Source of the DNA: Gemmatimonadota bacterium
GTDB lineage: Bacteria; Gemmatimonadota; Gemmatimonadetes; Longimicrobiales; UBA6960
Assembly (NCBI GenBank): GCA_002712565.1
Contig: PAUA01000041.1
Location: 22,793-32,096, forward strand
Reading direction: 5' to 3'
DNA length: 9,304 bases
Of the stretch, positions 1 to 6,889 are shown in pieces (position 1 is the first letter of the stretch; each line of letters begins with the position of its first letter). The notes beneath the pieces are model-generated. The model was not told the origin of the DNA. It was given only the letters and a program-made list of their open reading frames with translations, and ran no database searches. The position numbers and the translations under genes were made by a program.

Positions 1-483
1 GAGGCGTACACTACGGCCGGTCTGAATACGGCCTACGAATTGACCATGCAGTTGGGAGGGTTGTTTCCGGCTCTTCTGGGGTTGTCCTCTCTGGCGGGTT
101 TGGCCGTCGCATGGTGGGCCTACGTGAGACTTTCGGCGGGGAGTGGGCTGGGATTGGGGCCACTTCGTGAGTTTCGATTCAATGATCACCTCGTGTGGCT
201 GTTCTTGATCGGCCTCGCAATGGTCCTCTTCGGTTCGGGAGAGGGATGGACGAGTGGAGGGGGAAACGCCGTTGTATTCATGGGCGGGCTCTATGCCATG
301 CGTGGAGCGGGAGTGTTACTCTTTCTCAGCGGCGGCCTGACCGTTTTTGGTTTCCTTTTCTTGGTAGTCGGAATGTTGTTCCTTTCGCCCGTGCTGATTT
401 CGGGCGCCCTGCTCGTAGGCTTGGGTGATACCTGGCTCGACCTTCGGTCAAAGACCAAGGCGATCGCCGGCAGCAAATCGTAG
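1..483 (+). CDS. DUF2232 (YybS-like) integral membrane protein, C-terminal part
   Basis: The reading frame is open from the first base, so this is the last 160 residues of a protein whose start lies outside the window; the TTG at 40 and ATG at 46 are internal. At least four hydrophobic stretches are visible, at about residues 17-41, 63-78, 90-111 and 112-140 of the fragment, so it is a polytopic inner-membrane protein. The loop after the first segment reads GPLREFRFNDHLVW and the tail has GDTWLDLR, which match my memory of the C-terminus of DUF2232 proteins. The family's function is not established. In several phyla a DUF2232/YybS gene sits beside ribosomal protein genes (yybS lies near rplI in Bacillus), which fits rplI starting 14 nt after this stop. 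The family call rests on motif memory plus context; the membrane character is directly visible. Confidence 0.72.
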   Translation, partial: EAYTTAGLNTAYELTMQLGGLFPALLGLSSLAGLAVAWWAYVRLSAGSGLGLGPLREFRFNDHLVWLFLIGLAMVLFGSGEGWTSGGGNAVVFMGGLYAMRGAGVLLFLSGGLTVFGFLFLVVGMLFLSPVLISGALLVGLGDTWLDLRSKTKAIAGSKS

Positions 484-497
484 ATGGAGAAAGATTG

Positions 498-953
498 ATG
501 AAGCTCATTCTGAGGAAGACGGTTGACCGGCTCGGCGGCCAAGGTGATGTCGTCGACGTGAAGGCTGGTTATGCACGGAATTATCTCATCCCCCAGGGCC
601 TGGCCTTTCTCGCCAACGCTGGCAACTTGCGGAGATTGGAACTGGAGCGTGGGGCAGCCGAGGAGCATGCGAAGCATGACTACCTGGAGGCGCGCCGCCG
701 CGCGTCGCTGTTGGAAGGTATTTCCATGGTGTTCCACGTCCGCGCTGGCGAGGATGGAAAGCTGTTCGGAGCGGTCACCAACGCTGATGTGGCCGACCGA
801 CTCAACCAGGGCGAATTGGATTTCGAGGTAGATCGCCGGATCGTGATGCTTGAAGAGCCTCTGAAGATGTTGGGGCTCGCGAAGGTTGCCGTCCGCCTCC
901 ACAGCCAGATTGAGGTGGATATCGAGGTCCAGGTGGAAAGGGCCGAAGAGTAG
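498..953 (+). CDS. rplI: 50S ribosomal protein bL9
   Basis: Ribosomal protein bL9 binds 23S rRNA near the L1 stalk and reaches toward the neighbouring ribosome; it influences frame maintenance. The product is 151 residues, the usual family length. Residues 13-40 carry the bL9 signature (GGQGDVV, then GYARNYLIPQGLA). A long charged linker helix follows (about 41-74), then the C-terminal domain, which contains GKLFGAVT (87-94) and a final strand-rich part rich in V, E and I. The ATG at 498 is preferred over the TTG at 495 because bL9 proteins begin MK-hydrophobic and GGAG (487-490) lies 7 nt upstream. That ribosome-binding site sits just behind the stop of the membrane-protein gene, so the two are probably cotranscribed and perhaps translationally coupled. 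Confidence 0.97.
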   Translation: MKLILRKTVDRLGGQGDVVDVKAGYARNYLIPQGLAFLANAGNLRRLELERGAAEEHAKHDYLEARRRASLLEGISMVFHVRAGEDGKLFGAVTNADVADRLNQGELDFEVDRRIVMLEEPLKMLGLAKVAVRLHSQIEVDIEVQVERAEE

Positions 954-972
954 GACCCCACCGAACTCACAT

Positions 973-1344
973 ATGTCGGTAGCCCCCAAGAGAGTACGGC
1001 CCGAAATCACTGAGGCCGTCGAACGAGCGGCGGAGCTGGCTCTGGAGCTTAAGGCCACGGACGTGGTTGCCCTGGACCTAGCCAGCATATGGGGTGCGAC
1101 GGACTATTTCTTGCTCGCCTCCGGCCGGTCCGACGTACAGGTCAAAGCGATCGCCGAAAACATCGTCGACGAATTAAAGAAGAAAGGCGTCCGGCCAGAA
1201 CATATTGAGGGCCTCCAGGGTGGCCGGTGGGTGTTGATCGACTACATCGATTTCGTGGTCCACGTCTTCCACACGGAGGCGCGCCAATTCTATCAATTAG
1301 AAGTACTCTGGGGAGATGCCCCGAGGCTCGACTTCGACGGCTGA
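973..1344 (+). CDS. rsfS: Ribosome silencing factor RsfS (Iojap/DUF143 family)
   Basis: RsfS binds ribosomal protein uL14 on the 50S subunit and blocks joining with 30S, lowering translation during starvation. The 123-residue product spans the whole family fold: a helix at 13-26, TDVVALDL (29-36), the ASGRS turn (49-53) followed by the helix that contains VKAIAENIVDEL, EGLQGGRWVLIDY (79-91), the conserved VVHVFH (95-100), and R104-FYQLEVLWGDAP near the end. The ATG at 973 gives a typical N-terminus; the open frame continues upstream into rplI but is not family-like there. No good Shine-Dalgarno sequence precedes it. The gene starts 19 nt after rplI, so initiation may depend on ribosomes finishing bL9. 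It is often found beside nadD or obg in other bacteria; here it follows rplI, still in a ribosome setting. Confidence 0.95.
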   Translation: MSVAPKRVRPEITEAVERAAELALELKATDVVALDLASIWGATDYFLLASGRSDVQVKAIAENIVDELKKKGVRPEHIEGLQGGRWVLIDYIDFVVHVFHTEARQFYQLEVLWGDAPRLDFDG

Positions 1345-1522
1345 TCTCGCGTTTCCCATACCGGCGATGACCTGTTTACAGCTGTCCCCATCGAGTCTTA
1401 GCTTCCGGTGGGTATGGAAGCAGGGTTACTTTGTGCGATTGAGCGGGTGGCCGCTTCGAGGTCGTTTTTATCGCGGATCAGCGACTCTTGAAGCGGGGTG
1501 ACGTCATGTCGGGAACGCGCGG
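1345..1522. other. Intergenic stretch rsfS to small ORF, nothing firm
   Basis: Together with the small ORF this makes a 342-nt gap between rsfS and smc, the only large one in the window apart from the SRP RNA region. I see no tRNA, riboswitch or convincing terminator. A short frame (ATG 1367 to TGA 1501) is open but unrecognised and lacks a ribosome-binding site. TTTACA at 1375-1380 could be a -35 box, but no good -10 box follows at proper spacing. A promoter for smc probably lies somewhere here, but I cannot place it. Confidence 0.5.
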
Positions 1523-1690
1523 ATGAATCCAGAAAATCAGGCTTGGCAGCCGTTAGATCCGGGCGGCCAGGCCCTGCCTTCACCTCCGGACGACGCGGAG
1601 CTACCGGCCTCGCTCGATATAGGGGTGCCAGCCGCCGCCGACGTCGGAGAAATGGTGCTGACGCCTAGACGGGGAATTCTTCCTGAATGA
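1523..1690 (+). CDS. Small hypothetical ORF (55 aa) overlapping the smc start
   Basis: This frame is open from ATG 1523 to TGA 1688-1690. The stop overlaps the smc start as ATGA, the arrangement seen in translationally coupled gene pairs. A modest GGAA lies 7 nt upstream of the ATG. The predicted product is acidic and rich in Pro and Ala (it begins MNPENQAWQPLDPGG and ends TPRRGILPE), with no hydrophobic segment, no cysteine and no recognisable motif, so it is probably disordered if made. Codon third positions look less GC-rich than in the flanking genes, which weakens the case. It may be a real small protein, a leader whose translation opens the smc start, or a chance frame. I do not recognise a family and assign no function. 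Confidence 0.38.
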   Translation: MNPENQAWQPLDPGGQALPSPPDDAELPASLDIGVPAAADVGEMVLTPRRGILPE

Positions 1691-4600
1691 AGCTTCGATC
1701 CCTCCGCATTCACGGGTTCAAGTCCTTCGCTGACGCCACGGTCATCGACTTCCATGAAGGGATCACCGCCGTCGTTGGTCCCAACGGGTGCGGAAAATCC
1801 AATATCAGCGATGCCATCCGGTGGGTGCTAGGAGAACAGCGCCCGTCGGCCATTCGTGGTGGGAAGATGGAGGAGGCCATCTTCCAGGGATCGTTGAATC
1901 GCCGGCCGGTCAACCGGGGCGCGGTCACCATGGTGGTTTCCAATGAGGACGGCGGGCTGCCCGTCGCCTTCGAGGAAGTCGAGATCGGACGCACCGTCTA
2001 CCGAGACGGCGGAAGCGACTATTCGCTGAATCGCTCCTCGTGTCGGCTTCGCGATGTATTGGATGTCTGCCGCGGCACGGGGCTCGGCGCCAATGCTTAT
2101 TCGGTCATCGAGAATCGAATGATCGACGCGATCTTGTCCGATCGGGCGGAGGAGCGCCGGCAACTCTTCGAAGAGGCCTCAGGGATCGGTAAATACAAGG
2201 ACCGCCGCAAGGCGGCGATGCGGCGCCTCGACCATGCCGAGCGGGATCTGACACGGTTGGAGGATGTGATCGGTGAAGTCGAGACCAAGGTTCGGTCCTT
2301 GGCCCGGCAGAAGGGAAAGGCCGAGCGCTACAAAACACTTCGAGAGCGGCGCCTGGGCGTTGAAGTATCCGTCGTGAGTCATGACTTGGGGAAGTTCCGG
2401 GATCGCCTGTCGGAGTTGGACAAATCCCTCGACGGAGACCGGAAGACTGGCCAGGGAATGGTGGCCGAACTCCGGACCGCCGAAGTGAGTGTCGAGACCC
2501 TCCGGCTAGAAGAGGTAGATGCGGAGCGATCCAGGACTGAGGCGGCGGGAGTCCTCGACGAAATCGGAAAGCAGCTCGTCGAGTGGGAGCGTGACCTCGC
2601 CGTCGCGGAGGAGCGGAAGGGATACGCGGAGCGTCGGCTCGGGCAAATCGGAGGGGATCGAGACGCTTCAGAGACTCGGTTGCGTGCGGTGGTGGCGGAG
2701 TTGACGGCGTTGAATGAGCGCCACGGCGGCTGGAAGGCAGAGTGGGTTCGGATTGAAGCGGACGTCGCACAACATGCTGAAACTGTGGCGTCGGTCCGCG
2801 TCCGTCTCGAGGAGGCACGTGCTCACTTGGACCAGACAGAGCTCCACGAACGCGATGTAGTCCGAAAGGAGGCTCAGCTCGAGGGTGATGCAGACGCGGC
2901 AAGAGGCCAAGCGGCGGAACTCGAACGCCGCCTGCAACGGATCGACACGGAGTTGACGGAGGCGTCTGACGCTCTCTCCGATCTCGAATCACAAGGAGAC
3001 TTGTTTACAGGGCGCATCGGTGGACTGCAGGGCGGGGTCGAAAATGCCGAGACCGAACTGGATTTGGCTAGGGCCGCTCTGGGCGAAGCAAAATCCTCTC
3101 TCGAAATGGCGAGGCGTGTTGAACGCCAGGCGGTGCACGCCGCCCAGGGCATCGACGCGGAGGTGGCCGCGTTGGAGGCCCTCGAGCTGGGGCAGGAGGG
3201 GATCGATTCGGCGACCGAGGCGGCTCTCGCACTCGGGGATGCGGGTGTCGTCGGGTCACTGTTGAACTTCATTGAAGCTCCGGCCGAGTTGGGCTCGGCC
3301 GTGGAGGCCTATTTGGGGACGCTGGCGAAGGCCTTGGTAGTGAGGGACAGCCAGTCGGTCGACCGTTTGATACGGTGGTTCTCCGAAGATTGGCAGGGCG
3401 GCGGCGGGTTGGTCCTGCTTCCGCTCGATCGAGTTCCAGACAAGGCGGCCGGAACTCTCCTCGAGTCCGTCCGCGGTGTCGGCGAAGGAACTCCTTGGGT
3501 CGAGGCTTTGCTCGGTGAAGTCGATCTCGTCGAGGACGAGGGGAATCCGGACCGTGCTGAGCGGCCACGACTGCTACGGGACGGTACCATTATCGACCCG
3601 CGGGGCTTGATTCAAGTTGGAACACCTTCCGCGATATCAGGCCGGCTCGAGCGGAAGGACCGGCTCGTGACGCTCCGCGCCACAGCGTCAAAGGCGGGGG
3701 CTGAAGCTTCAGCATCTTGGCACGCCCTGGAGAAGGAAGAGACTCGACACGCAGAGGCGGAGGCTGCGCTCGAACGGGCCCGGGCTGTTCTGCTAGATGC
3801 ACAGGACGAGTTACGGCGGGCGAGTGCCGAGGGCGAGGCCCAGGTAGACCAGCGGGTTCGGATCGACACGCACAGGGATGAGCTCGAAAGACAACTCGAA
3901 GGGACCCGAGCCGCCCGTGCCCGTGCCGCGGAGCGTGCCAAGACGGCAACGGAGGATCGGGAGAGACTCCTGGCTCAGGAAAGTGGTACACGGGGAGCAC
4001 GAGAGGCCTCCCGAAGCGACTTGGCCGTGGTCCAGGACGAATGGGAGGACGCACGTGGCGAGGAAGCCCGGCTTGCGATTCAGCTCGCTCGCGCGGAGGA
4101 AGAGGGCAAGCAGGTGGCACAGCGCGTCGAAGACTTGACCCGTGACCGCGGCGCACAGGAGCAACGTTTGGCCGATCTGGACGCCGAAGAAAAAATTCTG
4201 GCGGGTGATGTGGCAACGGCCGTCGAGTTGCAGGAGAAGGGCGAGAAGGAGACCGAGAGCCTCTTCGAGGAGCGGGATGGCGCGGGCGCGGTGTTGGACC
4301 AAAAGAGCACGCTGCTTACCCGTGTGACCGAGAATCTGGCCGAAGCGGAGCGCACGGCCCGCTCCCTGCGGAGCGCAGAACGAGAGGCCGTGGACCGGCG
4401 GCACAAGCTCGAACTCGAGCGCCAGGAAGTATCCGGTAGCATTGGCTTGATTCAGGAGAGGTTGGAGGGCGAGTGGGGACGGCCGATCGATCGACTCTTG
4501 GCAGAGGCCGATCCGGTTGAGGGTTCACCGGAGGAATTGCAGGCGGAGCTAGAGGACATCGTCAAGCAGTTGGAGCGGATCGGACTCGTCAATATGCTCG

Positions 4601-5202
4601 CGGTGGAGGAGCACGAGGAAGAGAGCGTGAGGCTCGATTTCCTCACGGAGCAGAGAGACGATCTTCTTGCCGCCCGCGACGACCTGAAGGCTGCCATTCG
4701 GAAGATCAACCAGACAGCCATCGATCTGTTCGAGGGCACCTTCGAGGAGATTCGCACGAACTTCCGTGCCACCTTTACCCGGTTGTTCGAGGGCGGAGAG
4801 GCGGACATCTGGCTTACGGACCCTGGGGACCCACTCGAGTCCCCGATCGAGATCCATGCTTCCCCTAAGGGAAAGAAGACCCAGCGTATTGATCTGCTCT
4901 CGGGGGGGGAGCGGTCGCTCACGGCACTTTCACTGCTGTTCGGTATCTATCTGGTCAAGCCGAGTCCCTTTTGCGTGCTCGACGAGGTGGACGCACCCTT
5001 GGATGAGAACAACATCGGCCGATTCATCCGACTTCTCCAGGAGTTCAAGGAACAGACACAATTTGTGCTTATCACACACAATCCTCGTTCGATCGAAGCA
5101 GCCGACTGGATCTACGGGGTGACGATGGAGGAGCCCGGTGTGAGCACGATCGTGGGCGTACAGCTTCACGAGGCGCTCCAGGTTGGTGGATCGGCCGCGT
5201 AG
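1687..5202 (+). CDS. smc: Chromosome segregation protein SMC (condensin ATPase)
   Basis: SMC dimerises through its hinge, binds ScpA/ScpB and uses ATP to extrude DNA loops, organising and separating replicated chromosomes. The product is 1171 residues, a normal full length. The N-terminal head begins MKLRSLRIHGFKSF with Walker A GPNGCGKS (31-38), a Q-loop glutamine (51) and the R-loop IRGGKMEEAIF. Long charged heptad-like coiled coils occupy about 165-515 and 660-1000. The hinge lies at about 519-645; its usual GRATFLPL-like strand is GGGGLVLLPL here (571-580). The C-terminal head has the ABC signature LSGGERS (1071-1077), Walker B ending VLDE (D1099, E1100), the D-loop region PLDENN, and TQFVLITHN, then the common YGVTMEEPGVS tail. 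The ATG at 1687 overlaps the stop of the upstream small ORF; GGGGAA lies about 10 nt upstream. scpA and scpB are not in this window, and ftsY, a frequent neighbour of smc, does not follow. Confidence 0.98.
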   Translation: MKLRSLRIHGFKSFADATVIDFHEGITAVVGPNGCGKSNISDAIRWVLGEQRPSAIRGGKMEEAIFQGSLNRRPVNRGAVTMVVSNEDGGLPVAFEEVEIGRTVYRDGGSDYSLNRSSCRLRDVLDVCRGTGLGANAYSVIENRMIDAILSDRAEERRQLFEEASGIGKYKDRRKAAMRRLDHAERDLTRLEDVIGEVETKVRSLARQKGKAERYKTLRERRLGVEVSVVSHDLGKFRDRLSELDKSLDGDRKTGQGMVAELRTAEVSVETLRLEEVDAERSRTEAAGVLDEIGKQLVEWERDLAVAEERKGYAERRLGQIGGDRDASETRLRAVVAELTALNERHGGWKAEWVRIEADVAQHAETVASVRVRLEEARAHLDQTELHERDVVRKEAQLEGDADAARGQAAELERRLQRIDTELTEASDALSDLESQGDLFTGRIGGLQGGVENAETELDLARAALGEAKSSLEMARRVERQAVHAAQGIDAEVAALEALELGQEGIDSATEAALALGDAGVVGSLLNFIEAPAELGSAVEAYLGTLAKALVVRDSQSVDRLIRWFSEDWQGGGGLVLLPLDRVPDKAAGTLLESVRGVGEGTPWVEALLGEVDLVEDEGNPDRAERPRLLRDGTIIDPRGLIQVGTPSAISGRLERKDRLVTLRATASKAGAEASASWHALEKEETRHAEAEAALERARAVLLDAQDELRRASAEGEAQVDQRVRIDTHRDELERQLEGTRAARARAAERAKTATEDRERLLAQESGTRGAREASRSDLAVVQDEWEDARGEEARLAIQLARAEEEGKQVAQRVEDLTRDRGAQEQRLADLDAEEKILAGDVATAVELQEKGEKETESLFEERDGAGAVLDQKSTLLTRVTENLAEAERTARSLRSAEREAVDRRHKLELERQEVSGSIGLIQERLEGEWGRPIDRLLAEADPVEGSPEELQAELEDIVKQLERIGLVNMLAVEEHEEESVRLDFLTEQRDDLLAARDDLKAAIRKINQTAIDLFEGTFEEIRTNFRATFTRLFEGGEADIWLTDPGDPLESPIEIHASPKGKKTQRIDLLSGGERSLTALSLLFGIYLVKPSPFCVLDEVDAPLDENNIGRFIRLLQEFKEQTQFVLITHNPRSIEAADWIYGVTMEEPGVSTIVGVQLHEALQVGGSAA

Positions 5203-5270
5203 ACTTTTTCCCCTACGGAGTGGTGTAGTGGCCTGCTCCGGTCTCCCAAGACCCTGAGGGTGATAGACAC
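5203..5270 (+). promoter_or_regulatory. Leader between smc and aroF with competing small hairpins
   Basis: This 68-nt gap holds GGTCT (5240-5244) paired with AGACC (5249-5253), and a second possible stem of ACCC (5251-5254) with GGGT (5258-5261). The second stem would hide the aroF ribosome-binding site GAGGGTGA (5256-5263) and cannot form together with the first. CGGAG (5216-5220) and CTCCG (5236-5240) can also pair. The stems are only 4-5 bp, so regulation is a guess. No terminator or clear promoter is seen, so read-through from smc is likely. Confidence 0.25.
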
Positions 5271-6299
5271 ATGTTGGTCGTGATGAAACACGGCGCCTCC
5301 GAGACCGAGATGCAGGCCGTCGTGGACGAGATCGAGCGGTTGGGCTACGAAGCGCGCCCCATGAAAGGAAGGCAGCGGACGACGGTGGGCCTCATGGGGA
5401 ACGACGGAGGCGTCGACGCCGCCCGGATACAAGGACTGCTCGGCGTGCTCGAGATCATCCCCGTTACCAAGCCGTACAAGCAAGTTTCTCGTGAGTGGCG
5501 TGATTCGGATACGGTCGTTGAGCTGAAGAACGGCGTTCGGTTCGGCGGCGACGAGATCAATATCATCGCCGGCCCGTGTGCCGTGGAGGGTGCAGAGGAC
5601 ATCCTCGACATCGCACACCAGCTCAAGGAGGCAGGGGCCACCGTACTCCGGGGGGGTGCGTTCAAGCCTCGTACCTCACCCTACTCCTGGCAGGGATTGG
5701 GGGAGGAGGGGCTCAAGATGCTGGCCCGAGCCAGGGAGGCCACTGGGATGGCGATCGTGACGGAGGCGCTGGACCCCGAAGGGGTCGACCTAGTCGCTCA
5801 ATATGCCGACGTCATTCAAATCGGGGCCCGCAACATGCAGAATTATCCTGTGCTGCGTCGGGCTGGTCGATCCAATATTCCGGTGCTGCTCAAGCGCGGG
5901 ATGTCCGCCACGATCGACGAGTTGCTCTTGGCGGCCGAGTATATCCTTGCCGAAGGGAACGAATACGTGATTCTGTGTGAGCGCGGTGTTCGAAGTTTCG
6001 ACACGCACACCCGTAACGTGTTGGATCTTACGGCCATCCCGGTCGTGCAATCCCTTTCCCATCTTCCGATCATCGCGGATCCGAGTCACGGGACAGGGAT
6101 TCGGGACAAGGTCATTCCGATGGCGCGTGCAGCCGTGGCCGCTGGTGCCGACGGCCTGATGGTAGAGGTACATGCCAACCCCCCGGACGCTCGATCCGAC
6201 GGTGCCCAATCGCTTTACCCGGAGCAGTTCGGGGAGCTCATGGATCAGATCCGCGTGATTGCGGACGCGATAGGGCGTGAGGTGCAGCGGCCGGTCTAG
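5271..6299 (+). CDS. aroF: 3-deoxy-7-phosphoheptulonate (DAHP) synthase, type I-beta with ferredoxin-like domain
   Basis: This enzyme condenses phosphoenolpyruvate and erythrose 4-phosphate to DAHP, the first step of the shikimate pathway to aromatic amino acids; it acts in the cytoplasm and needs a divalent metal. The 342-residue product matches the Thermotoga maritima type: a ferredoxin-like domain at about 1-70 (feedback control by aromatic amino acids in that enzyme), then a TIM barrel. Visible motifs are AGPCAVE (Cys103), [13 protein letters not shown] (Arg127, Lys132), IGARNMQNY (Arg187), LLKRG (Lys208), ADPSHGTG (His273), MVEVH (Glu299) and SDGAQS (Asp310). Cys103, His273, Glu299 and Asp310 are the expected metal ligands, each one position beyond the Thermotoga numbering I recall, so the enzyme should be active. 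ATG 5271 is preceded by GAGGGTGA about 7 nt upstream; ATG 5283 is a weaker alternative. Its place after smc suggests cotranscription rather than a shared function. Confidence 0.96.
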   Translation: MLVVMKHGASETEMQAVVDEIERLGYEARPMKGRQRTTVGLMGNDGGVDAARIQGLLGVLEIIPVTKPYKQVSREWRDSDTVVELKNGVRFGGDEINIIAGPCAVEGAEDILDIAHQLKEAGATVLRGGAFKPRTSPYSWQGLGEEGLKMLARAREATGMAIVTEALDPEGVDLVAQYADVIQIGARNMQNYPVLRRAGRSNIPVLLKRGMSATIDELLLAAEYILAEGNEYVILCERGVRSFDTHTRNVLDLTAIPVVQSLSHLPIIADPSHGTGIRDKVIPMARAAVAAGADGLMVEVHANPPDARSDGAQSLYPEQFGELMDQIRVIADAIGREVQRPV

Positions 6300-6310
6300 G
6301 GGGCTTGTCG

Positions 6311-6333
6311 CCATGGCCCCTCCTGCCATGGCT
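6311..6333. repeat. Two palindromic GCCATGGC copies spanning alternative yraN starts
   Basis: The 8-bp palindrome GCCATGGC occurs at 6311-6318 and 6326-6333 inside an imperfect 15-bp tandem duplication. Each copy contains an in-frame ATG, giving the protein start MAPPAMAPP. Because the unit is self-complementary, the two copies can pair as an 8-bp stem with a 7-nt loop, placing both possible start codons in a helix. Whether this reduces initiation is inference. Confidence 0.6.
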
Positions 6334-6792
6334 CCGCCCTTCTGTTCCGATCACTATCCGGGAGGGTCCCACCCCGGTTCCGATCACACTCCTAGGAAAG
6401 ATCCCCCCACTTCGAAGGCCAACCTCGCCCCCCTGAACACCGTACGCCGCGGACGCCGGTTCGAAGGGCTGGCCGAGGCCTTCCTGCACGAGAGAGGATG
6501 GCGAGTCCTTGAGCGCAACGTTCGTTTCCTCCGCAAGGAGAGCGATCTGGTGGTGGAAAAGGGTGGGATTGTTGTGTTTGTGGAGGTAAAAGGGCGTAGC
6601 GGGCCGGCGTTCGGACATCCCCTGGACGCCATTAGTCGACGAAAGCGTCAAGCGATTTCTGTAGCCGCCCGCGCGTGGATTGCGCGTAGCGACTTCAGAG
6701 CGCGTTCCTATCGGTTCGACTCCGTCTCGGTGGGGTTGATGCCCGATGGAAGCTTTGACGTGGAGCACGGTGAGGGAGCGTGGACCGAGTGA
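6313..6792 (+). CDS. yraN: YraN / UPF0102 family endonuclease-fold protein with N-terminal extension
   Basis: UPF0102 proteins have a PD-(D/E)xK nuclease-like fold; their role is not well defined, and links to DNA processing are inferred from the fold. The family domain starts near residue 46 (RGRRFEGLAEAFL) and includes KESDLVV (75-81), VVFVEVKGRSG (87-97), FGHPLDAI and RFDSVSV. Putative active-site residues are Glu51, Asp78, Glu91 and Lys93, all present, although the usual GEIDL reads KESDL. ATG 6313 is chosen because AGGGGG (6298-6303) lies 9 nt upstream, overlapping the aroF stop; ATG 6328 and GTG 6277 are in frame too. The product is 159 residues against roughly 120 in typical members. 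The excess is a Pro/His/Ser-rich extension (1-45) made partly from short DNA repeats, with no ATG, GTG or TTG start after 6328 that would remove it. The next feature downstream is the SRP RNA promoter. Confidence 0.9.
   Translation: MAPPAMAPPFCSDHYPGGSHPGSDHTPRKDPPTSKANLAPLNTVRRGRRFEGLAEAFLHERGWRVLERNVRFLRKESDLVVEKGGIVVFVEVKGRSGPAFGHPLDAISRRKRQAISVAARAWIARSDFRARSYRFDSVSVGLMPDGSFDVEHGEGAWTE
6344..6387. repeat. 11-bp direct repeats flanking a small hairpin in the yraN 5' region
   Basis: GTTCCGATCAC appears at 6344-6354 and again at 6377-6387, exactly 33 bases apart, so the repeat stays in frame and yields SDH twice. Between them CCG plus GGGT (6358-6360, 6364-6367) can pair with ACCC plus CGG (6371-6377), leaving a three-base bulge and a three-base loop. 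It may be an operator-like element, the remnant of a small duplication, or chance. Confidence 0.5.
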
Positions 6793-6857
6793 TTGCCTCG
6801 CCCTGAAGACCGGCGTCTACACTACTTCACAAGCGATTCCTGCGTGATTTCACGACG

Positions 6858-6886
6858 TTGACGCTCCTTTCGCCACGGTCTAACTT
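6858..6886 (+). promoter_or_regulatory. Sigma70-like promoter for the SRP RNA
   Basis: TTGACG (6858-6863) matches five of six bases of the -35 consensus. TAACTT (6881-6886) is a fair -10 box at 17 bp; TCTAAC (6879-6884) is an alternative at 15 bp. Transcription would start near 6890-6894, where the first closing helix of the SRP RNA begins. The match between predicted start and RNA end is the main support. No gene occupies 6793-6857. Confidence 0.6.
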
Positions 6887-6889
6887 TGG

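Noticed and set aside
1442..1469. Possible terminator: AGCGG/CCGCT hairpin and TTTTT
   Set aside because: The stem is only 5 bp and nine bases separate it from the T run.
1498..1668. Alternative frame from GTG 1498 (56 codons)
   Set aside because: The product is Arg-rich, the typical look of a shadow frame in GC-rich DNA; the 1523-1690 frame has the ATGA overlap with smc and a more protein-like composition.
2105..2992. Long minus-strand open frame inside smc, and a similar one at 3590-4216
   Set aside because: Both are Arg/Pro-rich antisense shadows of the SMC coiled-coil region without family motifs; smc itself is intact.
4902..4909. Run of eight G in the SMC signature motif as a frameshift or sequencing error
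   Set aside because: The reading frame and the LSGGERS motif are intact across it.
5206..5210. T run just after the smc stop as a terminator
   Set aside because: No stable hairpin precedes it.
5214..5262. tRNA-like look (GGTGTAGTGG then GGTCTCCCAAGACC)
   Set aside because: It lacks a T-arm, a proper 7-nt anticodon loop and a matching acceptor stem, and it runs straight into the aroF ribosome-binding site.
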